Positions 9,484-22,894 of a DNA stretch of 64,000 bases are shown here, in pieces; position 1 is the first letter of the stretch, and each line of letters begins with the position of its first letter. The DNA comes from Pseudomonas chlororaphis (GTDB lineage Bacteria; Pseudomonadota; Gammaproteobacteria; Pseudomonadales; Pseudomonadaceae): positions 467,657-531,656 of the forward strand of contig NZ_JSFK01000002.1 in the NCBI RefSeq assembly GCF_000783395.1, written 5' to 3'. A model generated the notes under the pieces. That model saw only the letters and a program-made list of their open reading frames with translations, was not told where the DNA came from and made no database searches. Both the position numbers and the translations under genes were made by a program.

Positions 9484-10410
9484 TTATTTCAGCTCATGCA
9501 ATAACGCTGCATGTTTAAGCGCTGGGTGCTCACGCAAAGCCTTGGCCGTGAAATCGACGAAACTGCGGATTCGCGCTGGCGCCTTGCGCCCACCCTGATA
9601 AACCACGTGGATCGGCAATGGCGGCAGCTCAAATTCGGCGAGGACGATTTCCAGCTCACCGGTGGCGATTTTGCTGGCGACTTGGTAGGACAGCACCCGA
9701 GTCAACCCCAGCCCCATGCAGGCCGCAGTGATCGCAGCCTGATTGGCGGTAACGATCAGACGCGGCTCAGGACGAACGCTGAGCGGTTCGCCAGCGTCGA
9801 GAAACGGCCAACTGCGTTGCTGACCAATCGCTGAAGTCGCCACTACTGGCGCGCCAGCCAACGCGTGGGGATGAGCTGGTCGACCATACTTGGCAAAGTA
9901 ATCCGGCGAGCCGCAAATGACCCGACGCACCTCACCGACCCGAATCGCATGCTGACTGCTGTCCGGCAGATCACCGATGCGCACCGCCACATCGATGCCT
10001 TCCTCGACCATGTTGACGATCCGATCAACCAACACAGCGTTGATCGTGACATCCGGGTACTGCGCGAGATAACGCGCCATCACCGGCGTCACAAACAAAT
10101 CACCGAACAACACCGGCGCGGTGACCGTCAATTGCCCGCGCGGCTCGGCATGACTGCCCGCCGCCGAATCCTCGGCTTCCTGCACCTCGGCGAGAATCCT
10201 CCGGCAATCTTCAAGATACCGTTGCCCCGCTTCGCTCAAATGCACACTGCGCGTGGTGCGGATCAACAACTGCGTGCCGATACGCTGCTCCAGCGCCGCC
10301 ACGGCGCGCGTGACGCTGGCGGCTGACAAACCCAGACGCCGCGCCGCCGCTGAGAAGCCTTGCTCCTGGGCGACAGTGGTGAAGATGTGCATTTCCTGGA
10401 AGCGGTCCAT
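9484..10410 (-). CDS. LysR-family transcriptional regulator
   Basis: A 308-residue LysR protein. The winged helix-turn-helix occupies about residues 1-60 (FTTVAQEQGFSAAARRLGLS, SVTRAVAALEQRIGTQLLIR), followed by a two-lobed substrate-binding domain (VTAPVLFGDLFVTPVMARYL) with GVRRVICGSPDY-like effector-cleft residues. It is transcribed in the same direction as the GST and fusion gene downstream, so it may head their transcript or act on a promoter in the 105-base gap. The inducer cannot be predicted. Confidence 0.9.
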   Translation of the reverse strand: MDRFQEMHIFTTVAQEQGFSAAARRLGLSAASVTRAVAALEQRIGTQLLIRTTRSVHLSEAGQRYLEDCRRILAEVQEAEDSAAGSHAEPRGQLTVTAPVLFGDLFVTPVMARYLAQYPDVTINAVLVDRIVNMVEEGIDVAVRIGDLPDSSQHAIRVGEVRRVICGSPDYFAKYGRPAHPHALAGAPVVATSAIGQQRSWPFLDAGEPLSVRPEPRLIVTANQAAITAACMGLGLTRVLSYQVASKIATGELEIVLAEFELPPLPIHVVYQGGRKAPARIRSFVDFTAKALREHPALKHAALLHELK

Positions 10411-10431
10411 GGTGCCTCTCGAGTCAGATAC

Positions 10432-10461
10432 AAAAATCGCAGCCGAAGCTGCGATTTTTTT
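10432..10461 (-). terminator. Rho-independent terminator of glmR-glmS
   Basis: A 12-bp stem AAAAATCGCAGC/GCTGCGATTTTT with a four-base loop. On the minus strand the loop is UUCG closed by C-G, the very stable tetraloop, and a T run follows. It sits 24 bases beyond the glmS stop and before the LysR start. The A-rich/T-rich flanks could let it act in both directions. Confidence 0.85.
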
Positions 10462-10485
10462 GTGCCGATATCAGCTGTGGATAAC

Positions 10486-12318
10486 TTATTCCACCGTCAC
10501 CGACTTCGCCAGGTTACGCGGCTGATCGACGTCCGTGCCTTTAAGCACCGCCACGTAGTACGACAGCAACTGCAACGGAACCGTGTAGAGGATTGGCGAA
10601 AGGATGTCGTGGATATGCGGCATCTGCACCACGTGGGTGCCTTCGCCGTTGGTCATGCCGGCTTTTTCGTCGGCGAACACGATCAGTTCGCCGCCACGGG
10701 CGCGGACTTCCTGCAGGTTGGACTTGAGCTTTTCCAGCAGTTCGTTATTCGGCGCCACGGTAACCACTGGCATGTCGTTGTCCACAAGCGCCAGCGGGCC
10801 GTGTTTCAGTTCGCCGGCCGGGTAGGCTTCGGCGTGGATGTAGGAGATTTCCTTGAGTTTCAGCGCACCTTCCATCGCCACCGGGAACTGCGCACCGCGA
10901 CCGAGGAACAGGGTGTGGTTTTTCTCGGCGAACAGTTCGGCGATTTTTTCCACGGTGCTGTCCATGGCCAGTGCTTCGCCGAGACGGGTTGGCAGGCGAC
11001 GCAATTCTTCGACCAGACGTGCTTCGACGCCATCAGCCAGGGTGCCGCGCACTTGGCCCAGCGACAGGGTCAGCAGCAGCAGACCAACCAATTGCGTGGT
11101 GAACGCTTTGGTCGAGGCCACGCCGATTTCACGGCCGGCCTGGGTCAGCAGGGTCAGATCGGATTCGCGTACCAGCGAGCTGATGCCGACGTTGCAAATG
11201 GCCAGACTGGCGAGGAAGCCGAGTTCCTTGGCGTTGCGCAGGGCAGCCAGGGTGTCGGCGGTTTCGCCGGATTGCGAGATGGTCACGAACAGGGTGTCCG
11301 GCTGCACCACCACTTTGCGGTAGCGGAATTCGCTGGCTACTTCGACTTGGCAAGGAATGCCGGCCAATTCTTCGAGCCAGTAACGCGCGACCATACCGGC
11401 GTGATAACTGGTGCCGCAGGCGACGATTTGTACATTGCGGACCTTGGCGAACAGCTCGGCGGCTTGCGGGCCGAATGCCTGCACCAGAACCTGATCATTG
11501 CTCAGGCGACCTTCGAGGGTGCGTTGTACAACGGCCGGTTGCTCGTGGATTTCCTTGAGCATGTAGTGGCGGTATTCACCTTTGTCGGCGGCTTCGGCAC
11601 CGTCGCTGTACTGCACGGTCTGGCGCTCGACGGCATTGCCGTTGATGTCCCAGATCTGCACGTTATCGCGGCGAATTTCGGCGATATCGCCTTCTTCCAG
11701 GTACATGAAGCGGTCGGTGACCTGACGCAGGGCCAACTGGTCAGAGGCGAGGAAGTTCTCGCCCAGACCCAGACCGATCACCAACGGGCTGCCACTGCGC
11801 GCGGCGACCAGACGATCCGGTTGTTTGGCATTGATCACTGCCAGACCATAAGCACCGTGCAGCTCCTTGACCGTCGCTTTAAGTGCAACGCTCAGGTCTG
11901 GCTGGTCCTTGAGTTTGTGGCTGAGCAGGTGGGCGATGACTTCGGTGTCGGTGTCCGAAGTAAAAACGTAACCCAGCGCTTTCAGTTGTTCCCGCAGAGC
12001 TTCGTGGTTTTCGATGATGCCGTTGTGCACCACGGCGATGTCGCCGGAGAAATGTGGGTGGGCGTTACGTTCGCAAGGCGCGCCGTGGGTGGCCCAACGG
12101 GTGTGAGCAATGCCGAGACGGCCAACCAGCGGATGTTCGGCCAGCGCTGCTTCGAGTTCGCTGACCTTGCCCGGACGGCGCATGCGCTCAAGGGTTTCGT
12201 CGTTGGTGAAGACCGCGACACCAGCGCTGTCATAGCCGCGGTATTCAAGGCGCTTGAGGCCTTCGAGCAGGATGGCGGTGATATTACGTTCAGCAACTGC
12301 GCCGACAATTCCACACAT
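10486..12318 (-). CDS. glmS: Glutamine--fructose-6-phosphate aminotransferase (isomerizing)
   Basis: A 610-residue enzyme that makes glucosamine-6-P from fructose-6-P and glutamine, the first committed step to UDP-GlcNAc for peptidoglycan and LPS. The start is the ATG giving Met-Cys-Gly-Ile-Val (12318): Cys2 is the glutaminase nucleophile and GGAG lies eight bases upstream. The N-terminal class II amidotransferase domain is followed by two SIS sugar-isomerase domains ([29 protein letters not shown]) and the conserved tail [13 protein letters not shown]. The start lies two bases after the stop of the DeoR-type regulator, indicating tight coupling. The expected length is about 609. Confidence 0.97.
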   Translation of the reverse strand: MCGIVGAVAERNITAILLEGLKRLEYRGYDSAGVAVFTNDETLERMRRPGKVSELEAALAEHPLVGRLGIAHTRWATHGAPCERNAHPHFSGDIAVVHNGIIENHEALREQLKALGYVFTSDTDTEVIAHLLSHKLKDQPDLSVALKATVKELHGAYGLAVINAKQPDRLVAARSGSPLVIGLGLGENFLASDQLALRQVTDRFMYLEEGDIAEIRRDNVQIWDINGNAVERQTVQYSDGAEAADKGEYRHYMLKEIHEQPAVVQRTLEGRLSNDQVLVQAFGPQAAELFAKVRNVQIVACGTSYHAGMVARYWLEELAGIPCQVEVASEFRYRKVVVQPDTLFVTISQSGETADTLAALRNAKELGFLASLAICNVGISSLVRESDLTLLTQAGREIGVASTKAFTTQLVGLLLLTLSLGQVRGTLADGVEARLVEELRRLPTRLGEALAMDSTVEKIAELFAEKNHTLFLGRGAQFPVAMEGALKLKEISYIHAEAYPAGELKHGPLALVDNDMPVVTVAPNNELLEKLKSNLQEVRARGGELIVFADEKAGMTNGEGTHVVQMPHIHDILSPILYTVPLQLLSYYVAVLKGTDVDQPRNLAKSVTVE

Positions 12319-12320
12319 GC

Positions 12321-13097
12321 TTATTTCTCCTGACTGACAGCCGCGCAAATCACGGTGATACCGCGGGCCTGTATCTGATCGCGCGCTTCGATAGGCAGGC
12401 GATCATCGGTAATTAGGGTATGGACGCTGCTCCACGGCAGTTCCAGATTGGGGATCTTGCGACCGATCTTGTCGGCTTCGACCATGACGATGACTTCCCG
12501 CGCCACTTCAGCCATGACCCGGCTCAAACCGAGCAGCTCATTGAAGGTCGTGGTACCACGCACCAGATCAATGCCATCGGCGCCAATGAACAACTGGTCA
12601 AAGTCGTAAGAGCGTAGTACCTGCTCGGCGACCTGGCCCTGAAAGGATTCCGAATGCGGATCCCAGGTGCCGCCGGTCATTAGCAGCACCGGTTCGTGCT
12701 CGAGTTCGCTCAAGGCGTTGGCGACGTGCAGGGAGTTGGTCATCACCACCAGGCCTGGCTGTTGGCCAAGCTCCGGGATCATTGCAGCGGTGGTACTGCC
12801 GCTGTCGATGATGATCCGCGCGTGTTCGCGGATGCGTTTCACCGCCGCGCGGGCAATCGCCTGTTTGTATTTGGAAACGCTCTGCGCAGTTTCCGCGACC
12901 AGTTCCTGCGGCATGGTGATCGCCCCGCCGTAGCGGCGCAGCAACAGACCATGAGTTTCCAGCGCGGCGAGATCCTTGCGAATCGTAACTTCGGAGGTTT
13001 CGAAGCGCTTGGCCAGTTCATCCACACTGACTTCGCCCTGCTCGTTGAGCAAGGCGAGGATGTTGTGGCGGCGTTGCGGCGTGTTGCGTTTCGACAT
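12321..13097 (-). CDS. glmR: DeoR-family transcriptional regulator of amino-sugar synthesis (GlmR)
   Basis: A 258-residue DeoR protein. The N-terminal winged HTH ([46 protein letters not shown]) is followed by a sugar-phosphate-sensing domain ([34 protein letters not shown]). The effector is probably a hexosamine phosphate. It shares an operon with glmS. A promoter-like pair and a 13-bp TTTCG-based palindrome sit directly upstream, consistent with autoregulation. In P. aeruginosa the gene between glmU and glmS holds the same position. Confidence 0.9.
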   Translation of the reverse strand: MSKRNTPQRRHNILALLNEQGEVSVDELAKRFETSEVTIRKDLAALETHGLLLRRYGGAITMPQELVAETAQSVSKYKQAIARAAVKRIREHARIIIDSGSTTAAMIPELGQQPGLVVMTNSLHVANALSELEHEPVLLMTGGTWDPHSESFQGQVAEQVLRSYDFDQLFIGADGIDLVRGTTTFNELLGLSRVMAEVAREVIVMVEADKIGRKIPNLELPWSSVHTLITDDRLPIEARDQIQARGITVICAAVSQEK

Positions 13098-13108
13098 GGC
13101 GACTTAAG

Positions 13109-13121
13109 TTTCGATTCGAAA
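13109..13121. promoter_or_regulatory. Candidate GlmR operator (TTTCG palindrome)
   Basis: TTTCGATTCGAAA is a perfect palindrome about a single central base, 12 bases upstream of the glmR ATG and just downstream of the predicted transcription start. DeoR-family repressors often bind repeated TTTCG-like half-sites, so this is a natural candidate for an autoregulatory site. Binding is inferred. Confidence 0.5.
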
Positions 13122-13134
13122 GATAACGGAAGCA

Positions 13135-13163
13135 ATCAAAACCTATCGGCTCTAAATCGTCAA
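13135..13163 (-). promoter_or_regulatory. Sigma-70 promoter of glmR-glmS
   Basis: Read on the minus strand: -35 TTGACG (13158-13163), a 17-bp spacer, and -10 TTTGAT (13135-13140). Transcription would begin about 13128, roughly 30 bases before the glmR ATG, and run into the TTTCG palindrome. Confidence 0.6.
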
Positions 13164-13201
13164 GCTGTCGTCCAAAAAAAAACGCAACCCTCAACAGTCC
13201 C

Positions 13202-13238
13202 CATAGGAGCTGCCGAAGGCTGCGATTTTTCTGATCTT
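13202..13238. repeat. Single REP half-element between glmR and glmU
   Basis: CATAGGAGCTGCCGAAGGCT followed by GCGATTTTTCTGATC matches the REP core seen at 6652 and 41665-41707. It lies just beyond the glmU stop and upstream of the glmR promoter. Confidence 0.7.
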
Positions 13239-13259
13239 CAAAAAGCCGCTGTGGATAAC

Positions 13260-14627
13260 TCAGCTCTTCTTGATCTTCTCCGGGCGCTTCCAGCCGTCGA
13301 TATTCCTCTGCCGCGCTCGGCCCACGGCCAACTGTGCGTTATCCACATTCTGCGTAATGGTCGACCCGGCCGCCGTGGTTGCACCGTCGGAGATATCCAC
13401 AGGCGCGACCAGCGAATTATTGGAACCGATGAACACGTCCGCACCCAGCACGGTTTTCCACTTGTTGGCGCCATCGTAGTTGCAGGTGATGGTGCCGGCG
13501 CCGATGTTGGTACGCGCACCAATTTCGGCATCACCCAGATAAGTCAGATGTCCTGCCTTGGCGCCTTCGCCCATGCGGGCATTTTTCAGTTCAACAAAGT
13601 TACCCACATGCGCACGCGCTTCGAGCACGGTGCCTGGACGCAGACGCGCAAATGGTCCGGCATCACTGCCCTCGCCCAGAACGGCACCTTCAATGTGCGA
13701 GTTGGCCTTGATCACCACACCTTTGCGCAGGGTGCTGTCCTTGATCACACAGTTCGGGCCGATCACCACGTCGTCTTCGATGACAACGTTACCTTCGAGG
13801 ATCACGTTGATGTCGATCAGCACGTCGCGACCCACGGTGACTTCGCCTCGCACGTCGAAACGCGCCGGGTCACGCAGGGTGACGCCTTGGGCCATCAACC
13901 GACGGCCAGCGCGCAACTGGTAGTGGCGCTCCAGCTCGGACAGTTGCTTGCGATCGTTGGCGCCCTGCACTTCCATCGGATCGTGCGGTTGTTCGGTGGC
14001 GACAACCAGGCCATCACTCACCGCCATTTCGATCACGTCGGTCAGGTAGTACTCGCCTTGGGCATTGTTGTTCGACAGGCGACTCATCCAGTCGGCCAGA
14101 CGATTGGCCGGGACAGCGAGGATACCGGTATTACCTTCAGTAATTGCGCGTTGCGCTTCGCTGGCATCTTTGTGTTCAACGATGGCTGCGACCTTGCCGT
14201 CGGCATCGCGCACGATACGGCCGTAACCGGTCGGGTCGTCCAGTTCCACGGTGAGCAAACCCATCTGCCCAGGCACGACGTGCTTGAGCAAACGCTGCAG
14301 GGTTTCGACTTCGATCAACGGCACGTCACCGTAGAGGATCAGCACGGTGTCGGCAGTAATGAACGGCACCGCTTGCGCAGTGGCGTGGCCGGTGCCCAGT
14401 TGCTTGTCTTGCAGGACGAAATTCAGATCATCAGCGGCCAGACGTTCACGCACCACTTCGGCGCCATGGCCGATCACCACATGAATACGTTGTGGCTCAA
14501 GTTGCCGGGCGCTGTGGATAACATGGCCCAACATGGAGTTGCCGGCAATCGGATGCAGCACTTTCGGCAGCGCCGAACGCATACGGGTGCCTTGACCGGC
14601 CGCGAGGATAACGATTTCAAGAGACAT
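13260..14627 (-). CDS. glmU: Bifunctional N-acetylglucosamine-1-phosphate uridyltransferase / glucosamine-1-phosphate acetyltransferase
   Basis: A 455-residue enzyme making UDP-GlcNAc. The N-terminal pyrophosphorylase shows [18 protein letters not shown] (nucleotide loop) and YGDVPL. The C-terminal half is a left-handed beta-helix of hexapeptide repeats with the acetyl-CoA and catalytic residues [22 protein letters not shown] and [12 protein letters not shown]. It works together with GlmS nearby, feeding peptidoglycan and lipid A. It is separated from glmR by 162 bases holding a REP element and its own DnaA-box motif; another exact DnaA box lies inside the coding region at 14513. Confidence 0.97.
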   Translation of the reverse strand: MSLEIVILAAGQGTRMRSALPKVLHPIAGNSMLGHVIHSARQLEPQRIHVVIGHGAEVVRERLAADDLNFVLQDKQLGTGHATAQAVPFITADTVLILYGDVPLIEVETLQRLLKHVVPGQMGLLTVELDDPTGYGRIVRDADGKVAAIVEHKDASEAQRAITEGNTGILAVPANRLADWMSRLSNNNAQGEYYLTDVIEMAVSDGLVVATEQPHDPMEVQGANDRKQLSELERHYQLRAGRRLMAQGVTLRDPARFDVRGEVTVGRDVLIDINVILEGNVVIEDDVVIGPNCVIKDSTLRKGVVIKANSHIEGAVLGEGSDAGPFARLRPGTVLEARAHVGNFVELKNARMGEGAKAGHLTYLGDAEIGARTNIGAGTITCNYDGANKWKTVLGADVFIGSNNSLVAPVDISDGATTAAGSTITQNVDNAQLAVGRARQRNIDGWKRPEKIKKS

Positions 14628-14687
14628 GACTGGCTACCAATCCTGGGTGGTCAGCAACTGCGACCGGGTTTCGGGAATTCGGAAAAG

Positions 14688-14717
14688 AAAAAAGGGTAGC
14701 CGAGGCTACCCTTTTTT
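14688..14717 (-). terminator. Terminator of the atp operon
   Basis: A 14-bp stem AAAAAAGGGTAGCC/GGCTACCCTTTTTT with a very short loop, 29 bases beyond the atpC stop and upstream of glmU. The flanking A and T runs make it a good bidirectional hairpin, but the genes on both sides run leftward, so its main use is to end the atp message. Confidence 0.85.
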
Positions 14718-14745
14718 ATCAATCGCACAACAAGCGGCTGACGGA

Positions 14746-15171
14746 TTAACCGCCAAACTTCTTGCGGATCTGCTGGACGGTGCGCAGCTGAGCTGCAGCC
14801 TCGGCCAGACGTGCGGACGCAGCTCCGTAGTCGAAATCTGCGCTCTTCTCGTGCAGAGCAGCTTCGGCAGCCTTGAGAGCTGCCTGGGCTTGAGCTTCAT
14901 CCAGGTCGGCGGCGCGTTGCACGGTATCGGCAAGCACCTTGACCATGTTCGGCTGAACCTCGAGGAAACCACCGGAGATGTAGAACACCTCGGCTTCCCC
15001 GCCTTGCTTGATCAGGCGGATCGGACCTGGCTTCAGATTAGTGATCAGCGGCGCGTGACCCAGAGCGATACCAAGATCACCCAGTGCACCGTGCGCAATC
15101 ACCATCTCGACCAGGCCGGAAAAGATTTCCCCTTCCGCGCTGACGATATCGCAATGGACTGTCATAGCCAT
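14746..15171 (-). CDS. atpC: F1Fo ATP synthase epsilon subunit
   Basis: A 141-residue central-stalk subunit. The N-terminal beta sandwich ([40 protein letters not shown]) is followed by the two-helix C-terminal domain rich in Ala/Glu that can inhibit ATP hydrolysis. It is the last gene of the atp operon, 45 bases after atpD, and is followed by a strong hairpin terminator. Confidence 0.97.
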   Translation of the reverse strand: MAMTVHCDIVSAEGEIFSGLVEMVIAHGALGDLGIALGHAPLITNLKPGPIRLIKQGGEAEVFYISGGFLEVQPNMVKVLADTVQRAADLDEAQAQAALKAAEAALHEKSADFDYGAASARLAEAAAQLRTVQQIRKKFGG

Positions 15172-15216
15172 CTGATTGCCTCAACCTAAATGAGCGCCCG
15201 TTGCCGGGCGCCGGGA

Positions 15217-16623
<1,407 letters not shown>

Positions 16624-17484
16624 TTAAACCGCGGCAGCGCCGCCGACGATTTCCGAGATCTCTTGGGTGATCGCAGCCTGACGCGCCTTGTTGTAGATCA
16701 GCTGCAAATCGCTGATCAAATCACCGGCGTTGTCGGTAGCGTTCTTCATCGCGATCATCCGCGCAGCTTGTTCAGCCGCGTTGTTCTCGACCACCGCCTG
16801 GTAGACCTGCGACTCAACGTAGCGGACCATCAAGCCGTCAAGCAGCTCTTTGGCATCCGGTTCGTAGAGGTAGTCCCAGTGGTGCTTGAGATCCTGATCC
16901 GGGGTCGCCACCAGTGGAATCAACTGCTCCACGGTAGGCTGTTGCGTCATGGTGTTGATGAACTTGTTGGACACCACGGACAGGCGGTCAATACGGCCGT
17001 CCAGGTAGGCATCCAGCATCACCTTGACGCTGCCGATCAAGTCATTGATCGACGGCTCTTCACCCAGGTGGCTGATAGCTGCAACGACGTTACCGCCGAA
17101 GTTGCGGAAAAAGGCCGCACCCTTGCTACCCACGACACACAGATCAATCTCGACGCCGTTTTCGCGGTTTACCGCCATGTCCTTGACCAGGGCCTTGAAC
17201 AGGTTGGTATTCAAGCCGCCGCACAGACCACGGTCACTGCTCACCACAACATAACCAACGCGCTTGATAGCGCGGTCGATCATGAACGGGTGGCGGTATT
17301 CCGGGTTGGCGTTGGCCAGATGCCCAATAACCTGGCGGATACGCTCCGCATAAGGACGGCTAGCAGCCATGCGCATTTGTGCCTTGCGCATTTTGCTGAC
17401 CGCCACTTTTTCCATGGCGCTGGTAATCTTTTGCGTGCTTTTGATGCTCGCAATCTTACTGCGAATCTCTTTTGCGCCTGCCAT
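16624..17484 (-). CDS. atpG: F1Fo ATP synthase gamma subunit
   Basis: A 286-residue rotor subunit. The N-terminal helix [21 protein letters not shown] and the C-terminal helix ([37 protein letters not shown]) form the coiled coil inside the alpha3beta3 ring, with a Rossmann-like domain ([13 protein letters not shown]) between them. The position between atpA and atpD is standard. Confidence 0.98.
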   Translation of the reverse strand: MAGAKEIRSKIASIKSTQKITSAMEKVAVSKMRKAQMRMAASRPYAERIRQVIGHLANANPEYRHPFMIDRAIKRVGYVVVSSDRGLCGGLNTNLFKALVKDMAVNRENGVEIDLCVVGSKGAAFFRNFGGNVVAAISHLGEEPSINDLIGSVKVMLDAYLDGRIDRLSVVSNKFINTMTQQPTVEQLIPLVATPDQDLKHHWDYLYEPDAKELLDGLMVRYVESQVYQAVVENNAAEQAARMIAMKNATDNAGDLISDLQLIYNKARQAAITQEISEIVGGAAAV

Positions 17485-17534
17485 GTAACACCTATCAGGT
17501 TAGCAAGCGGGAGCCTCGCGGCTCCCGCTGCGGC

Positions 17535-19079
17535 TTACCAGGTTTGGGTGGCCTTGAACTTCTCGATACCGGCTTTCATGCCAGCGTCGATTTCGTCATT
17601 GAAGTCACCTTTAACGTTGATCTTGGCCATCAAATCGGCGTGATCGCGGTTGAAGAAAGCAATCAGCGCTTGTTCGAAGCTGCCGATCTTGGCGATTTCA
17701 ATGTCAGTCAGGAACCCACGCTCAGCGGCATACAGCGACAGCGCCATGTCAGCGATCGACATTGGTGCGTATTGCTTCTGCTTCATCAGCTCGGTAACGC
17801 GCTGACCATGCTCAAGTTGCTTACGGGTCGCTTCGTCCAGGTCAGAAGCGAACTGGGCGAATGCCGCCAGTTCACGGTACTGAGCCAGAGCGGTACGGAT
17901 ACCACCGGACAGCTTCTTGATGATCTTGGTCTGAGCGGCACCACCCACACGGGATACCGAAACACCGGCGTTCACTGCAGGACGGATGCCCGAGTTGAAC
18001 ATGGCCGATTCCAGGAAGATCTGACCGTCGGTGATGGAAATCACGTTGGTCGGAACGAACGCGGAAACGTCGCCAGCCTGGGTTTCGATGATCGGCAGTG
18101 CGGTCAGGGAACCGGTTTTGCCGGTCACTGCGCCGTTGGTGAACTTCTCTACGTATTCTTCCGAAACGCGGGATGCGCGCTCCAGCAGACGGGAGTGGAG
18201 ATAGAACACGTCGCCTGGGTAAGCTTCACGGCCTGGTGGACGGCGCAGCAGCAGGGAAATCTGGCGGTAAGCCACTGCTTGCTTGGACAGATCGTCATAA
18301 ACGATCAGCGCGTCTTCACCGCGGTCGCGGAAGAATTCACCCATGGTGCAACCGGAGTACGGTGCCAGGAATTGCAGCGCAGGAGATTCCGAAGCACTGG
18401 CAGCCACGATGATCGTGTTGGCCAGGGCGCCGTTTTCTTCCAGCTTGCGAACCACGTTGGCGATGGTCGATTGTTTCTGACCAATAGCTACGTAGACGCA
18501 GAAAATGCCGCTGTCTTTCTGGTTGATGATCGCGTCGATCGCCAGAGCGGTTTTACCGATCTGACGGTCACCGATGATCAGCTCACGCTGGCCACGGCCG
18601 ACAGGGATCATGGCATCGACAGCCTTGTAGCCAGTCTGTACAGGCTGGTCTACCGACTTACGCCAGATCACGCCCGGAGCAACTTTCTCGACCGCGTCGG
18701 TCTCGGTGTTGCCCAGTGGACCTTTGCCGTCAACAGGGTTACCCAGTGCGTCGACTACGCGACCCAGCAGTTCCTTACCAACAGGAACTTCGAGGATGCG
18801 GCCGGTGCACTTGGCGCTCATGCCTTCAGCCAGAGACTGGTAAGCGCCCAGTACAACGGCACCTACGGAGTCTTGCTCCAGGTTGAGGGCCATACCGTAG
18901 ACGCCGCCCGGAAACTCGATCATCTCGCCGTACATAACGTCGGCCAGACCGTGAATCCGCACGATGCCGTCAGATACGCTGACGACAGTGCCTTCGTTAC
19001 GGGCTTGGGAGGTCACATCGAGCTTGTCGATGCGGCCCTTGATAATTTCACTTATTTCGGAAGGATTGAGTTGCTGCAT
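17535..19079 (-). CDS. atpA: F1Fo ATP synthase alpha subunit
   Basis: A 514-residue non-catalytic nucleotide-binding F1 subunit. It starts with [17 protein letters not shown], carries the P-loop [15 protein letters not shown], the signature [15 protein letters not shown] and the arginine-finger segment [17 protein letters not shown]. It ends with the usual KATQTW-type tail. It is 21 bases downstream of atpH. Confidence 0.98.
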   Translation of the reverse strand: MQQLNPSEISEIIKGRIDKLDVTSQARNEGTVVSVSDGIVRIHGLADVMYGEMIEFPGGVYGMALNLEQDSVGAVVLGAYQSLAEGMSAKCTGRILEVPVGKELLGRVVDALGNPVDGKGPLGNTETDAVEKVAPGVIWRKSVDQPVQTGYKAVDAMIPVGRGQRELIIGDRQIGKTALAIDAIINQKDSGIFCVYVAIGQKQSTIANVVRKLEENGALANTIIVAASASESPALQFLAPYSGCTMGEFFRDRGEDALIVYDDLSKQAVAYRQISLLLRRPPGREAYPGDVFYLHSRLLERASRVSEEYVEKFTNGAVTGKTGSLTALPIIETQAGDVSAFVPTNVISITDGQIFLESAMFNSGIRPAVNAGVSVSRVGGAAQTKIIKKLSGGIRTALAQYRELAAFAQFASDLDEATRKQLEHGQRVTELMKQKQYAPMSIADMALSLYAAERGFLTDIEIAKIGSFEQALIAFFNRDHADLMAKINVKGDFNDEIDAGMKAGIEKFKATQTW

Positions 19080-19100
19080 TGCTCTGCTGCCCCTTCAAAC

Positions 19101-19637
19101 TCAAGATTTCAATGCTTCGGCAAGTTTCGCGATTTTGCCGCGAATCGAGCCATCGATAACCAGGTCGCCGGCGCGGATAACGACACCACCTATAAGGGCA
19201 GCATCCTCCGCAACTTGCAGGCGCACTTCCCGGTTGAGTCGTGCACTGAGAACCTTGGCGAGTTTGTCTTGCTGTTCTTGGTTCAATGCAAAAGCACTGG
19301 TCACTTCAACGTCTACCGACTTCTCTTGTTCGGCCTTGTACAGGTCGAAAAGAGCGGCAATCTCCGGCAGAAGCGGGAGACGGTCGTTTTCGGCAACGAC
19401 ATTGATGAAGTTCTGTGCCTTGGCATCAAACTTGTCGCCGCACACGTCAATAAACGTGGCGGCCTTTTCTGCGCTCGTCAGTCGCGGGGCCTTGAGCACG
19501 CGCTGCATGGTGTCGTCTTGCGACACCGCTGCAGCCAGGCCGAGCATGGCTGACCAATTGGCCAGTTGCTGGTGGGCCTGAGCGTGCTCGAAGGCCGCCT
19601 TAGCGTAAGGTCGGGCCAACGTGGTCAGTTCTGCCAT
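19101..19637 (-). CDS. atpH: F1Fo ATP synthase delta subunit
   Basis: A 178-residue peripheral-stalk protein that joins F1 to the b subunits. The N-terminal six-helix domain begins with [13 protein letters not shown], and the C-terminal region has the conserved [20 protein letters not shown] motif. It is 12 bases downstream of atpF. Confidence 0.97.
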   Translation of the reverse strand: MAELTTLARPYAKAAFEHAQAHQQLANWSAMLGLAAAVSQDDTMQRVLKAPRLTSAEKAATFIDVCGDKFDAKAQNFINVVAENDRLPLLPEIAALFDLYKAEQEKSVDVEVTSAFALNQEQQDKLAKVLSARLNREVRLQVAEDAALIGGVVIRAGDLVIDGSIRGKIAKLAEALKS

Positions 19638-19649
19638 GATCGCCCTCGC

Positions 19650-20120
19650 TTAGATTTCAGCAGCCAGTTGGTTAACCAGCTCTGCGTGCGCGTTTTGATC
19701 GATTGTGGCACCCAGGATCTTCTCGGCGCCGCCGACAGCCAGCAAACCCACTTGGGCGCGCAGCTTGTCTTTGACACTGTTCAGTTCCTGTTCGATCTCG
19801 GCTTGAGCCTGAACCTTCACACGGTCAGCGTCGACACGGGCCTTTTCAACGGCCTCTTCGACAATCTGGTTACCGCGTTTCTTGGCTTGCTCGATGATTT
19901 CAGCTGCCTGAGCTTTCGCTTCGCGCAGTTGCTGACCCGCTTTTTCTTGGGCCAACTCCAGGTCGCGAGCTGCACGGCTGGCAGCGTCCAGACCATCAGC
20001 GATCTTCTTTTGACGTTCGTGCAGAGCAGCGATGACCGGAGGCCATACATACTTCATGCAGAACAGTACAAAAATCAGGAACGCAACGGACTGGCCAATC
20101 AGGGTCGCATTAATGTTCAC
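19650..20120 (-). CDS. atpF: F1Fo ATP synthase b subunit
   Basis: A 156-residue stator protein. One N-terminal membrane span ([20 protein letters not shown]) is followed by a long charged amphipathic helix ([20 protein letters not shown] onward) that dimerises into the peripheral stalk. The order between atpE and atpH is the usual one. Confidence 0.97.
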   Translation of the reverse strand: MNINATLIGQSVAFLIFVLFCMKYVWPPVIAALHERQKKIADGLDAASRAARDLELAQEKAGQQLREAKAQAAEIIEQAKKRGNQIVEEAVEKARVDADRVKVQAQAEIEQELNSVKDKLRAQVGLLAVGGAEKILGATIDQNAHAELVNQLAAEI

Positions 20121-20179
20121 GCCAACACCTCGCAGTTACGTTGTCCATCACATCAAATTACTCGGAAGAATCCGGGTAA

Positions 20180-20452
<273 letters not shown>

Positions 20453-20523
20453 TTACGTCGTATGGTTTAGGTTTTTTAGATTAAAGCGGTAAAACAAATC
20501 GTTTCAGGTGCCCTGTGAAGAGC

Positions 20524-20543
20524 CCCTTCCCGTTTGACCGGGA
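20524..20543 (-). other. Intercistronic stem-loop between atpB and atpE
   Basis: CTTCCCG/CGGGAAG arms around a short loop, read on the minus strand after the atpB stop and before an A/U-rich stretch leading into the strong atpE ribosome-binding site. It lacks a T run, so it is unlikely to stop transcription fully. It could be an RNA-processing or stability element. Confidence 0.45.
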
Positions 20544-20570
20544 AGGACATCAGACTAGTCGAGACTGGTC

Positions 20571-21864
<1,294 letters not shown>

Positions 21865-21938
21865 CACGTTTGCTCTCCAATGGTCGGCTGCCAGAATTCA
21901 ATAACTTGGCATAATTTGTGCCGACAAAATGCGCGCAG

Positions 21939-21967
21939 AGTATAGGGGCGGTTCTGCCCCTATTCAA
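21939..21967 (-). promoter_or_regulatory. Sigma-70 promoter of the atp operon
   Basis: Minus strand: -35 TTGAAT (21962-21967), an exact 17-bp spacer and -10 TATACT (21939-21944), with transcription starting near 21932, about 68 bases before atpI. The spacer contains a GGGGC/GCCCC inverted pair that could also be the tail of the parB message. Confidence 0.75.
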
Positions 21968-22012
21968 CTGTCAGGTAGTGATTTCCGACTGCGCGCTACA
22001 TGAGGAAATGTT

Positions 22013-22885
22013 TCAGCGGATGTGTGCGAGCACACCTTGAAGCTCATCAAGGGAGTTGTAACCGATCACCAACTGACCCTTGCCCTTCTTGCCGTGGCGA
22101 ATCTGCACCGCAGAGCCTAGGCGCTCGGCCAGACGCTGTTCGAGACGGGCGATATCCGGGTCGGGTTTGGTCGCCTCCACAGGCTCCGGTTTGCCACTCA
22201 ACCACTGACGAACCAGTGCCTCGGTTTGGCGCACAGTGAGACCGCGTGCGACAACATGTCGCGCCCCTTCTACCTGCTGATTGTCCGGCAGACCGAGCAA
22301 TGCACGGGCGTGACCCATTTCCAGGTCGCCATGGGACAGCATGGTCTTGATGACTTCAGGCAGCGCAATAAGCCGCAACAGGTTAGCCACAGTGACGCGG
22401 GACTTACCCACAGCCTCGGCAACTTGTTGCTGAGTGAGCTGGAATTCCTGCTGCAAACGCTGCAGGGCCACCGCTTCTTCGATCGGGTTGAGGTCTTCGC
22501 GCTGGATGTTCTCGATCAGCGCAATGGCGATTGCGGTTTCATCCGGCACATCGCGGACCATCGCCGGGATGGTTTCCTGCCCGGCTTGCTGACTCGCGCG
22601 CCAGCGACGTTCACCGGCGATGATCTCGAAGCGGCCACCGCCAATCGGGCGCACCACGATCGGCTGCATCACGCCTTGCGCCTTGATCGACGCTGCCAGT
22701 TCTTCCAGCGCCTGCGGATCCATGTCGCGGCGCGGCTGGTATTTACCGCGCTGCAGCAGATCCAGCGGCAAGTGCTGCAGTTCGCGGGTGTCAGCTTGCG
22801 CGGCTTGTTCTTCCAGCGCGCTGACGGTCGGACCACTCAGCAGTGCATCCAGTCCACGTCCGAGACCTCGTTTCTTGACGGCCAT
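22013..22885 (-). CDS. parB: Chromosome partitioning protein ParB
   Basis: A 290-residue CTP-dependent DNA clamp. It starts MAVKKRGLGRGLDALLSG, carries the CTPase/arginine patch IIAGERRWRASQQAG and the helix-turn-helix QQQVAEAVGKSRVTVANLLR, and ends with a short dimerisation domain. It loads at parS; a perfect parS sits 16 kb away in recF. It lies nine bases downstream of parA in the parA-parB pair next to the origin. Confidence 0.97.
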   Translation of the reverse strand: MAVKKRGLGRGLDALLSGPTVSALEEQAAQADTRELQHLPLDLLQRGKYQPRRDMDPQALEELAASIKAQGVMQPIVVRPIGGGRFEIIAGERRWRASQQAGQETIPAMVRDVPDETAIAIALIENIQREDLNPIEEAVALQRLQQEFQLTQQQVAEAVGKSRVTVANLLRLIALPEVIKTMLSHGDLEMGHARALLGLPDNQQVEGARHVVARGLTVRQTEALVRQWLSGKPEPVEATKPDPDIARLEQRLAERLGSAVQIRHGKKGKGQLVIGYNSLDELQGVLAHIR

Positions 22886-22894
22886 GGGGATTCC

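Noticed and set aside
10360..12333. 657-codon open frame on the plus strand opposite glmS
   Set aside because: Antisense shadow of glmS; the protein has no recognisable fold and the frame mirrors the GC-rich codon pattern of glmS.
12696..14699. 667-codon open frame on the plus strand opposite glmU and glmR
   Set aside because: Spans two convincing genes on the other strand and shows no family signature.
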